Shown in pieces: positions 6,658 to 12,627 of a stretch of 12,627 nt of DNA; position 1 is the stretch's first letter; each line of letters begins with the position of its first letter. This DNA is from an uncultured delta proteobacterium (GTDB lineage: Bacteria > Myxococcota_A > Polyangia > Polyangiales > Polyangiaceae). Where the stretch lies: the NCBI GenBank assembly GCA_903893335.1, contig CAITLX010000360.1:1-12627 (forward strand), written 5' to 3'. Under the pieces are notes generated by a model, which was not told the origin of the DNA, did not search any database, and saw only the letters and a program-made list of their open reading frames with translations. The translations under genes were made by a program, and so were the position numbers.

Positions 6658-7889
6658 ATGACCATCTCCTCCGAAACGCTGCTCGCCATCTTCGCCCTCC
6701 AGCTGGCGTTGCTGTTCGCGATGGCGCTTCCCGCCTGGCGAACGCGCGGGGTCTCGCCGAGCGCGCGGCTCATCGGGCTGGGGATGCTGCTGACGGTCGT
6801 GGGAATCGCGCTCAAGTCGAGGGAGGGGGCGTTGCCGGCCATCGTCAGCAACGGCGTGGGTCCGTCGCTCATTCTGTTCGCCCTCTGCGGGATGCTCCGG
6901 GGTCTCCGGCAGGTGTTCCGCATCCCCATGTCGTCACGCGCGGACTGGATCGTGGCCGCCGTCGCCGGCGCGGTGGTGCTCGCCCTCTGCCTGGTCGAGG
7001 GCGACACGCAGGTGAGCGCGCTGCAGCGCGCGCGCATGGCGACCCACGCCAGCGCGACGCTCGCCCTGACGGCGTGGTGGCTGCGCGACCTGCATCGGTT
7101 CACCTCGCGCCCGAGGTCGCTCGCAGCGCGCTACCTCACGGTCGCGGCGTGCCTCTCGCTCGCCGCCAACGTCTTGCGCTTCATCGCGGCGCTCGTGGCG
7201 CCTCTCCCGCGCGAGGGGCTGCACGCCGCAGTGTTCGTGGCGCTCGGCACGGTCATGGTCACCTCGATGCTCTCGATGGTCGGCGTCATCCTCCAGCTCG
7301 AGCTTCGGGCGCGCGAGGAGCTGAAGGACGCGAACGAGCGGCTGAGCCGCGAGGCGTTCACCGACTCGCTCACCGGCATCGCCAACCGCAGGCGGTTCGA
7401 GACCGACGTCGAGATCGAGATCGCGCGCTCGCGGCGCAAGGGGTGGCCGGCGGCGCTGATGCTGCTCGACATCGACCGCTTCAAGCTGATCAACGACCGG
7501 CTCGGCCACCCGACCGGCGACGTCGTCTTGCGCGAGGTCGCGGCGGTCTGCCAGCGCGAGCTCCGGAGCTACGACCTGATCGCGCGCTGGGGCGGCGAGG
7601 AGTTCGCGGTGCTGCTCTGCCGCAGTGCGATCTCGACGCCTCGCGCGTCGTCGCGGCTCGAATGCTCGCCGCGGTGCGGGCCCTGTCGATGCCTGTGCTC
7701 GACGGCGCGCGGGTGACGGTGAGCCTCGGGGTGGCGGCGATCCTCGACGGCGAGGACGCCTTCGCGCAGGCCATCGACCGAGCCGACGCCGCCCTCTACC
7801 GGGCGAAGCGCTCGGGCCGCGACCGGTTCGTCGTCGCGGACGACGGCCTCGTCAGCGAGGCGCCCGTCGCCCACGCTGCGGCGCTGTAG
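6658..7889 (+). pseudogene. Membrane-bound diguanylate cyclase (GGDEF) broken by a frameshift
   Basis: Diguanylate cyclases make cyclic di-GMP from two GTP. Joined across the break, the product would be 409 residues. The start at 6658 puts the first membrane segment near the N-terminus; an upstream ATG at 6538 would add 40 residues of unlikely sequence. About seven hydrophobic segments fill residues 8-212 and form a membrane sensor, followed by a short coiled coil (213-232) and the GGDEF domain. That domain shows DSLTGIANRRRF (236-247), the metal-binding DIDRFK (271-276), active-site GGEEF (312-316) and an inhibitory I-site RSYD (303-306) exactly five residues before it. Right after VLL (318-320) the frame breaks and a stop follows at 7716, giving 352 residues. 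The rest of the domain, from PQCDLDASRV through RVTVSLGVAA and ALYRAKRSGRDRF, continues in another frame to 7889. The sequence fits duplication of CT at 7615-7618. Either a disabled gene or a sequencing error. Confidence 0.85.
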
Positions 7890-7902
7890 AGGCGGCGACC
7901 GG

Positions 7903-8763
7903 CTACTTGCGCGTGGCCGGCGCGGGAAGGGGCAGGGCCTTCGGCGGAGCCGCGACGACGAGCAGCCCCGTGCCGCTCACCGCCACGCCCTGCGGCCCCT
8001 TGGCGATCTCGGCGTGGATCGACGTGGCCTTGCCCGCGAGCATCGCCGGCACCGTCCAGTCGGCGTGCGCGTCGCCGTCGGCGCCGGTCGTCGCGGTCGC
8101 GACCTCGCCGCCTCCGAGGACGAACGACACCGCGTAGCCCGCCTGCGGCTTGCCCCCGAGCGCGAGGTGCGCGCCGAGGTGCGCCGTCGCGCCCGCGGCG
8201 GCGTCGACCTTGGGGACGTCGAGCAGGGCCGGCGCGACGGCGACAGCGGCCGACGTCGGAGCGGCGACGACCGCCGCCGCGGGCTTCGGCAGCACGACCG
8301 AGCCGTCGAGCACGAGGAGGAAGAACACCTCGGTCCTCTCGGGTTCGACGACCGGCTTGCCCGGCTCGTAGCGCGGGCGCGCCATGATGTCCCACGAGAT
8401 CAGCGCCGGCAGCTTCTTGCCGTGGTGATCGGCGAGGCTCTGCAACAGGGGCGCGACCTTGAAGAACGACGTCGTCTGCCCCGGTACGAGCTCCTCGCCG
8501 ACGACGCTGTCGTTGACGCCGTGCGGGCGGGCGCCGAGCGCGACGAAGAGGCTCTTGCCGGGGAAGCGCGCCTGCAGGCCCGGCCAGTCGACGAGGTAGT
8601 CGTACGCGATGACGCCGTCGGCCGTCGCGTGCACCTCGACGTTCTGCGGCGACACGAGGTGGAAGTACTTCGACATGGGCTGGGCGTCGGCGGGCGCGGC
8701 GAGCGACGCGAGCGCGGCGGCGGCGAGGGCGAACGTGACGGAGAGGGTGCGGCGGCGGATCAT
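7903..8763 (-). CDS. Secreted Ig-like protein, translationally coupled to the C1 protease
   Basis: The protein has 286 residues. The ATG at 8763 overlaps the protease stop as ATGA, and AGGAG (plus-strand 8771-8775) lies 7 nt upstream inside the protease gene, so the start and coupling are well supported. Residues 1-27 form a Sec signal peptide (RRR start, Ala/Leu-rich core, cleavage near ADA/Q). Residues 30-160 form a beta-rich domain containing a conserved-looking HGVND and WDIMARPRYEPGKP; I do not recognise it. An Ala/Val/Pro-rich linker (160-185) joins it to a C-terminal segment (188-270) whose pattern, GKPQAGYAVSFVL then TATTGADGDAHADWTVP, matches bacterial Ig-like (Big-type) beta sandwiches. 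There are no cysteines and no catalytic motif. Tight coupling suggests it works with the protease as inhibitor, chaperone, adaptor or surface-binding partner; this is inference. Its 3' end is only 13 bp from the broken cyclase gene on the other strand. Confidence 0.82.
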   Translation of the reverse strand: MIRRRTLSVTFALAAAALASLAAPADAQPMSKYFHLVSPQNVEVHATADGVIAYDYLVDWPGLQARFPGKSLFVALGARPHGVNDSVVGEELVPGQTTSFFKVAPLLQSLADHHGKKLPALISWDIMARPRYEPGKPVVEPERTEVFFLLVLDGSVVLPKPAAAVVAAPTSAAVAVAPALLDVPKVDAAAGATAHLGAHLALGGKPQAGYAVSFVLGGGEVATATTGADGDAHADWTVPAMLAGKATSIHAEIAKGPQGVAVSGTGLLVVAAPPKALPLPAPATRK

Positions 8764-9932
8764 CGGGAGGCTCCTGCGTGGATGGGCGTGGGCCCCGGCG
8801 TCGGCTGCACCGGCTGCACGCCGAGCTTGGCGTTGACGGTCGCCGGGTCGGCCTGCGGCGGGAAGCGCGGGTCGGCGGCGCGCACCCATATCGCCGCGCG
8901 CCCGACGTTCGAGCTGCCGTAGGCCAGGTACATGTAGCCCGCCTGCGAGCCGTGGCCCGCGGTCTCGCCCCAGGTCGTGCCCCACGAGTTGCGCACGATG
9001 AACGCGCCGAGCGCGTCGTCCCAGCCGACCAGCACGACGGCGTGGTTGCCGTCGTCGCTGTCGGCCGGGAACGGCTCGTCGTAGACGCCGCCGCCGTACG
9101 CGATGAACGCGTCGGTCGCCTGCACGCTGACGGCGATGGGGCCGAACGTCGTGATGGCCAGCTTCATCTCGGCGGTCGTCGTGTGCGCCGTCGCGCCCGC
9201 CCAGCCCCACGCCCCGACGTGGATCGGGCCCAGCTTGCCGTCGCACGGCGTGACCATCGCCTGGTAGGGCGCGTCGGCCTCGGGGGGCAGGCCGTTGTAC
9301 GTGAGCCACGTCGCCGCCCGATCCAGGAAGCCCCCCTTGCACGAGCCTCCGCTGCAGCTCAGCACCTCCTGCTCGGCGGTGTCGATGGCCGGCGCGGCGC
9401 CGAAGCGCAGGTGGTACGAGGCCTCGAGCGCGCCGACCGTGGCGAACGCCCAGCAGGCGCCGCAGTTGCGCTGATCGTGGATGGCCTCGACGACGCCGTA
9501 CTCGCGGTAGTCGAATCGCTTGGCGGCCGGGTCGAACGTGGGGGCCGCAGGCGGCTTCGCGCCCGCGTGCGCCGCGACGTAGGCCGCCGAGGCGCGGTCG
9601 TCGGCTGCGAGCACGGCGGCCTGCACCTTGCGCCGCGCCGCGATGCGCGCGTCGAGGTCGGGCGGCAAGACGAGGCCGAGCAGCTGGTCGCGGGGGCGCT
9701 CGAGCGCGCCGGTGTAGCCGACGACGTAGCGCAGCTTCTTCGCCGCGATGTTCGCGCGCAGACCCGCGAGCAGCGTGCGCACCGCCGCGGGCGCCGTCGC
9801 CTCGCGCGCCGCGTACGCGGGAGCGAGCGTCGGCGCCGCGGCGACGAGCGTCTGCGCCCACAGAGGGGTAGAGGCCGCGAGCGCGGCGAGCACGAGCGCT
9901 CCGTTCACCACACGACGATCAGCGAGCTTCAT
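8760..9932 (-). CDS. Secreted papain-family (C1) cysteine protease
   Basis: The protein has 390 residues. The start at 9932 is supported by GGAGGG (plus-strand 9939-9944) 6 nt upstream and by the signal peptide that follows (residues 1-26, ending WA/QT); the longer open frame upstream overlaps the opposite-strand GST gene and is not real. Residues 27-140 are a helical, Ala/Arg-rich prosegment without the ERFNIN pattern of classic cathepsin propeptides. The mature C1 domain (about 141-350) has all key residues: Gln154 and Cys160 in DQRNCGACWAF, a disulfide-type Cys157, CSGGSCKGG (193-201), His297 in GNHAVVLVGW and Asn315 in RNSWGTTWGE. A Pro-rich tail (370-390) ends the protein. The motif QRNCGAC departs slightly from the usual QGxCGSC but keeps every catalytic position. 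It is the first gene of a two-gene operon and is probably active outside the cytoplasm. Confidence 0.94.
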   Translation of the reverse strand: MKLADRRVVNGALVLAALAASTPLWAQTLVAAAPTLAPAYAAREATAPAAVRTLLAGLRANIAAKKLRYVVGYTGALERPRDQLLGLVLPPDLDARIAARRKVQAAVLAADDRASAAYVAAHAGAKPPAAPTFDPAAKRFDYREYGVVEAIHDQRNCGACWAFATVGALEASYHLRFGAAPAIDTAEQEVLSCSGGSCKGGFLDRAATWLTYNGLPPEADAPYQAMVTPCDGKLGPIHVGAWGWAGATAHTTTAEMKLAITTFGPIAVSVQATDAFIAYGGGVYDEPFPADSDDGNHAVVLVGWDDALGAFIVRNSWGTTWGETAGHGSQAGYMYLAYGSSNVGRAAIWVRAADPRFPPQADPATVNAKLGVQPVQPTPGPTPIHAGASR

Positions 9933-9976
9933 GAAGGGCCCTCCGGGGCGGGCGCCGACGAAGGCGCACTGCACGA

Positions 9977-10020
9977 ATGTACTACGACGCTCGTAAATCC
10001 GATCTTCCCTCGAACTTCGT
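9977..10020. promoter_or_regulatory. AT-richer divergent promoter region
   Basis: The 165-bp gap between the C1 protease operon (-) and the GST gene (+) contains this locally AT-rich stretch, including GTACTACG and CGTAAATCCGATC. Two transcription units diverge here, so promoters for both are expected. I could not assign convincing -35/-10 elements. Confidence 0.3.
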
Positions 10021-10097
10021 GGTCGCGACTGCGGCGTCGCTCCGGTACGCGCCGCCCCCGGGCTGACGCGCGCGCCGTGCGCTGCTACCGGCGGCGC

Positions 10098-10718
10098 ATG
10101 GCGACCTCGCTGCAGCTCTTCGGCACCACCACCTCCCCCTTCGTGCGCCGCGTGCGCGTCGTGTGCCTCGAGAAGGGCGTCGCGTGCACCCTCGTGGACG
10201 CGAGCACGCCCGACGGGCAGGCGGAGCTTCGCCGCCGCTCGCCCGTGTGGAAGGTGCCCGCCGCGCTGTTCGCCGACGGCCGCGTCGTGTGGGACTCGCG
10301 CGTCATCCTCGACGAGATCGACGCGCTCGACGGCGGCAGCGCGCCGCTGCGCCCGATCGCCGACGACCCGCGCCAGCGCACCGACGAGCAGAACCTCATC
10401 CAGGCCACCGACGAGGCGCTGCTCGCGCTCGTGCGCCTCTTCTACCTCGGCAAGGAGGGGCTCGACCTCGCGAGCGCGCCCTACCTCGTCAAGGAGCGCG
10501 AGCGCGCGCTCAACCTGCTCGCTTTCCTGAACGACCGCGTGCGCGGCGCGTGGTGCACGCCGGTCGAGGGCTTCGGCCGCGCCGAGCTCGCGCTCACCAC
10601 CGCGCTCGCGTGGATGCGCTTCCGCGGCGTCGCAGACGTCGACGCGTTCCCCCACCTCGTCGCCTTCGAGCGCGCGCACGCCGATCGGTCGTCGCTTCGC
10701 GCCACCCTGCCGGGCTGA
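10098..10718 (+). CDS. Glutathione S-transferase family protein
   Basis: The protein has 206 residues, typical for a soluble GST. The thioredoxin-like N-terminal domain (1-78) shows the start of the fold, QLFGTTTSPFVRRVRV (6-21), the cis-proline motif KVPAALF (52-58, Pro54) and the glutathione-binding segment WDSRVILDEID (65-75). The helical C-terminal domain covers about 85-200. Ser13 in TTSPFVRR is the likely glutathione-activating residue, as in other SPxxR bacterial GSTs; that is family inference. The ATG at 10098 is preceded by GGCGGC rather than a good Shine-Dalgarno site. The glyoxalase I gene follows 63 bp later in the same direction; both use glutathione, so joint expression for detoxification of electrophiles is plausible. 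The specific substrate cannot be read from sequence. Confidence 0.88.
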   Translation: MATSLQLFGTTTSPFVRRVRVVCLEKGVACTLVDASTPDGQAELRRRSPVWKVPAALFADGRVVWDSRVILDEIDALDGGSAPLRPIADDPRQRTDEQNLIQATDEALLALVRLFYLGKEGLDLASAPYLVKERERALNLLAFLNDRVRGAWCTPVEGFGRAELALTTALAWMRFRGVADVDAFPHLVAFERAHADRSSLRATLPG

Positions 10719-10725
10719 GCGGAGC

Positions 10726-10743
10726 GGGCCGAGCGCGCGGCCC
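10726..10743 (+). terminator. Small GC hairpin after the GST gene
   Basis: A 6-bp stem (10726-10731 with 10738-10743) with a 6-nt loop begins 8 nt after the GST stop and is followed by CGTTGT. It is short and may only attenuate read-through into the glyoxalase gene. Confidence 0.25.
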
Positions 10744-10781
10744 CGTTGTCACGGGCGCCTCGCCTGGGCCAGGATCGCGCC

Positions 10782-11207
10782 ATGCGCTTCCTCCACACCA
10801 TGCTCCGCGTCCGGGACCTCGACCTGGCGCTCGACTTCTTCGTCGGCAAGCTCGGTCTGCGCGAGGTGCGGCGCACGGCGAGCGAGGCGGGGCGCTTCAC
10901 GCTCGTGTTCCTCGCGACGGGCGCCGAGGGGGACGGCGCGCAGGTCGAGCTGACCCACAACTGGGACGAGACCGCCGCGTACCCGACCGGGCGCTTCTTC
11001 GGCCACCTCGCCTACGAGGTCGAGGACATCTTCGCGGCGTGCGAGCGGCTGCGCGCGGGGGGAGTGGCGATCCTCCGGCCGCCGCGCGACGGACGCATGG
11101 CGTTCGTGAAGTCGCCCGACGGTCACTCGATCGAGCTGTTGCAGCGGGGCGCCGCGCTCGCGCCGCGCGAGCCCTGGGCCTCGATGCCGAGCCAGGGGGA
11201 GTGGTGA
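10782..11207 (+). CDS. gloA: Lactoylglutathione lyase (glyoxalase I)
   Basis: The protein has 141 residues. Glyoxalase I isomerises the hemithioacetal formed from methylglyoxal and glutathione to S-lactoylglutathione, the first step of cytoplasmic methylglyoxal detoxification. The N-terminus MRFLHTMLRVRDL closely matches the E. coli enzyme as I recall it, and all four metal ligands are present: His5, Glu56 in QVELTHNW, His75 in FGHLAYEV and Glu118 in SPDGHSIELL. The lack of the longer insertions seen in zinc-type enzymes suggests the nickel/cobalt-activated bacterial type. The start at 10782 fits AGGA (10771-10774) 7 nt upstream and the family N-terminus. The C-terminal tail (122-141) is slightly different from the E. 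coli one. It follows the GST gene and probably shares its transcript. Confidence 0.95.
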   Translation: MRFLHTMLRVRDLDLALDFFVGKLGLREVRRTASEAGRFTLVFLATGAEGDGAQVELTHNWDETAAYPTGRFFGHLAYEVEDIFAACERLRAGGVAILRPPRDGRMAFVKSPDGHSIELLQRGAALAPREPWASMPSQGEW

Positions 11208-11264
11208 ATCGGCTCGCGCGCCGAGCGGGCTTCACGTCGAGCGCGAACGGTGCGAGGACCTCGC

Positions 11265-11287
11265 TCGACGGCGCGACGCGCCGTCGA
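11265..11287. repeat. Perfect 23-bp GC-rich palindrome
   Basis: Two 11-bp arms (11265-11275 and 11277-11287) flank a single central A. It lies 58 nt after the glyoxalase stop and 30 nt before the start of the PNGase F-like gene. In RNA it would fold into a hairpin with an opened loop and could terminate the GST-gloA transcript; as DNA it could equally be a dimer-binding operator for the next gene. Confidence 0.5.
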
Positions 11288-11316
11288 TCCATCGCGCACC
11301 TCTGCTGCTCCACACC

Positions 11317-12402
11317 ATGAAACACCACGCCTTCAGCGCCCTCTCGCTCCTCCTGCTCGCCACCGCCTGCTCGTCGGGAGACGCCGCCTCGACGCCCGCT
11401 GGTGGCACCGGCGCCGACGCCGGAGCGGAGGCCGCCGACGCGCCGACGGCCAACCCGGGGGCCGACGCGACCGTCGCCGTCTTCTCGCAGGAGCCGGTCT
11501 ACTTCGCGGGCGCCGACAACAAGCGCAACGTCGACGCCACCATCGACTTTCCGGCCGACGGCTCGTACGCGAGCGTCACCTTCCGCGTGACGCTCGACTG
11601 CCCGAGCGGGCGCTGCGATCCGTACGATCGCTTCGGCTCCATCGGCATCGTGCCCGACGAGGCGAGCGACGCGACGATCGAGCTGGTGCGCTTCGTCACG
11701 CCGTTCGGCGTGGGCGCCGACTTCTCGTGGGACGCGACCGATCTTCGCCCGTTGCTGCGCGGCAAGGTGCACCTGCGCGGCTTCATCGACACCTGGGTCG
11801 GTCCGGGCAGCCCCTACGGCGACGGGTGGCTGCTCACCGCGAGCGTCGAGATGACGGGGGGCACGCCGGAGCACGAGCCGCTCGCGGTCGTGCCGGTCTG
11901 GACGATGCGCAGCGTGACCTACGGCGACCCGGCGCACCCGACGTCGGAGTTCGTGGCGCCCGCGACGCTGGCCGTTCCGTCCGGCGCGACCCAGCTCGCG
12001 CTGCGCTCGTTCGTGACCGGCCACGGCCAGGGCAACGCGGACAACTGCGCCGAGTTCTGCGCGAAGGACCACACGATGACCGTGGGCGCGACGCCGTACG
12101 TCACGCGCCTGTGGCGCGACGACTGCGCGACGAGCGGCGCTCCGGGCCAGCACGGCACGTTCCAGTACGCGCGCAGCGGCTGGTGCCCGGGCGCGTCGGT
12201 CGAGCCCTGGACGGCCGACGTGACGGCCGACCTCGCGCCGAGCGTCACCGTCGCGTACGACGTCGAGGCGTTCGAGAACACCTGCCGCCCCGACGCGGCG
12301 ACGTGCAGCGGTTGCTCGCTCGGCACCGGCTGCGCGTACGACGATGGCGCGCACACCGAGCCGCACTGGTTCGTCTCGGCGCTGCTCGTCGCCAGGCGCT
12401 GA
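11317..12402 (+). CDS. Peptide-N-glycosidase F-like lipoprotein
   Basis: The protein has 361 residues. A signal ending ATA-C18 suggests a lipoprotein, followed by an Ala/Gly/Asp-rich linker (19-52). Residues 53-361 align block by block with Elizabethkingia PNGase F, which cleaves N-glycans from asparagine: CPSGRCDPYDRF (95-106), RFVTPFGV (125-132), GGTPEHEPLAVVPV (181-194), TGHG (234-237), NCAEFCAKDHTM (243-254) and RSGWCPG (286-292). By that recalled alignment the catalytic Asp60 is Asp104, Glu206 is Glu246, His193 is His236 and Arg248 is Arg286. The six PNGase F disulfide cysteines are kept (95/100, 244/248, 270/290). Glu118 of the TETW motif is replaced by Asp158 (IDTW). A Cys-rich insertion (323-339, four Cys) near the C-terminus is absent from PNGase F. 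No Shine-Dalgarno is visible; the start rests on the signal peptide. Fold assignment is firm; enzyme activity is uncertain. Confidence 0.88.
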   Translation: MKHHAFSALSLLLLATACSSGDAASTPAGGTGADAGAEAADAPTANPGADATVAVFSQEPVYFAGADNKRNVDATIDFPADGSYASVTFRVTLDCPSGRCDPYDRFGSIGIVPDEASDATIELVRFVTPFGVGADFSWDATDLRPLLRGKVHLRGFIDTWVGPGSPYGDGWLLTASVEMTGGTPEHEPLAVVPVWTMRSVTYGDPAHPTSEFVAPATLAVPSGATQLALRSFVTGHGQGNADNCAEFCAKDHTMTVGATPYVTRLWRDDCATSGAPGQHGTFQYARSGWCPGASVEPWTADVTADLAPSVTVAYDVEAFENTCRPDAATCSGCSLGTGCAYDDGAHTEPHWFVSALLVARR

Positions 12403-12410
12403 GACGACCG

Positions 12411-12426
12411 GGGCCCCCTGCGGCCC
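12411..12426. terminator. Short hairpin between convergent genes
   Basis: A 5-bp stem GGGCC/GGCCC (12411-12415 with 12422-12426) closes a 6-nt loop between the convergent stops at 12402 (+) and 12444 (-). It is weak and has no U-tract, but its position is right for a terminator. Confidence 0.25.
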
Positions 12427-12443
12427 GTCCGCTCGTCGCGCAG

Positions 12444-12627
12444 CTAGCGCGCGCCTTCGCCCGCGTGGGGCGGGCGCAGCGCGTCGCGCTCGGCGGTCAG
12501 CGCGGCGACGAGGTCGGCCGCGGACGCCTCGCGCGCGAGCGTGACCGCCTCGTCGAGATCGCGCGCGGCTGCCTCGACGTCGCCGAGCCGTCGCACCACC
12601 CGCGACGCGCGCGCGAGCAGCGAGGCG
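12444..12627 (-). CDS. C-terminal part of a TPR-like protein, cut by the window edge
   Basis: A minus-strand frame is open from the right edge to a TAG at 12446-12444, giving about 60 C-terminal residues; the start lies outside the window. The visible sequence contains ARASRVVRRLGDVEAAARDL followed by DEAVTLAREASAADLVAALT, with Leu-Gly-Asp, spaced small residues and Ala-rich helices in the spacing of tetratricopeptide repeats, then a short tail ending HAGEGAR. TPR segments of this kind often end large bacterial regulatory or kinase-linked proteins, but the parent protein cannot be named from this fragment. It is convergent with the PNGase F-like gene, 41 bp away. Confidence 0.5.
   Translation of the reverse strand, partial: ASLLARASRVVRRLGDVEAAARDLDEAVTLAREASAADLVAALTAERDALRPPHAGEGAR

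Noticed and set aside
9933..10679. Upstream extension of the C1 protease frame by 249 codons
   Set aside because: It runs antisense through the GST gene, has shadow-like composition, and a signal peptide with a good ribosome binding site starts at 9932.
10163..11320. Long plus-strand frame overlapping GST and glyoxalase I
   Set aside because: Arg/Pro-rich out-of-frame product; both underlying genes are well supported in their own frames.
1..12627. CRISPR array, tRNA/rRNA genes, insertion sequences or phage genes
   Set aside because: No regularly spaced direct repeats, no tRNA-like cloverleaf noticed, no transposase or integrase motif in any coding frame.

Overview
The window is a very GC-rich bacterial chromosome segment. 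Almost every codon ends in G or C, and several proteins are alanine-rich secreted proteins or lipoproteins. Its content (lipid-anchored subtilase, papain-type protease, PNGase F-like protein, many proteins of unknown function, mostly single-gene units) fits a deltaproteobacterial predator or saprophyte of the Myxococcota/Polyangia type. That placement is inference; the window holds no rRNA or other strong taxonomic marker.

Layout. 1-273 is a leader region without a convincing gene. 274-1464 (+) encodes a secreted protein with an HExxE-type motif. 1794-2495 (-) encodes a small alanine-rich putative lipoprotein, and 2812-3498 (-) is rsmG, the 16S rRNA m7G527 methyltransferase. 3768-5192 (+) encodes a subtilisin-family lipoprotein with a complete catalytic triad. 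5293-6420 (-) encodes a probably cytoplasmic protein of unknown function with three degenerate YD-like repeats. 6658-7889 (+) is a membrane diguanylate cyclase gene broken by an apparent 2-bp CT duplication inside its GGDEF domain. 7903-9932 (-) is a two-gene operon: a secreted papain-family (C1) protease whose stop overlaps, as ATGA, the start of a secreted protein with an Ig-like C-terminal domain. 10098-11207 (+) holds a glutathione S-transferase and a glyoxalase I. 11317-12402 (+) encodes a peptide-N-glycosidase F-like lipoprotein. The right edge (12444-12627, -) holds the 3' end of a TPR-like gene that has no start inside the window.

How the genes fit together. Five of the eleven genes encode exported hydrolases or hydrolase-associated proteins (HExxE protein, subtilase, C1 protease, its coupled partner, PNGase F-like protein). 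A shared role in degrading foreign or host (glyco)protein is reasonable, but they lie in separate transcription units, so a single system is not demonstrated. GST and glyoxalase I form a small glutathione-dependent detoxification pair. Several gaps between convergent genes or downstream of genes hold long GC-rich hairpins mostly lacking a U-tract, which look like the local transcription-termination style.

The most interesting items are the C1 protease with its translationally coupled Ig-like partner, the PNGase F homologue with an apparent active-site Glu-to-Asp change and a cysteine-rich insertion, the uncharacterised HExxE family protein, and the frameshifted diguanylate cyclase.
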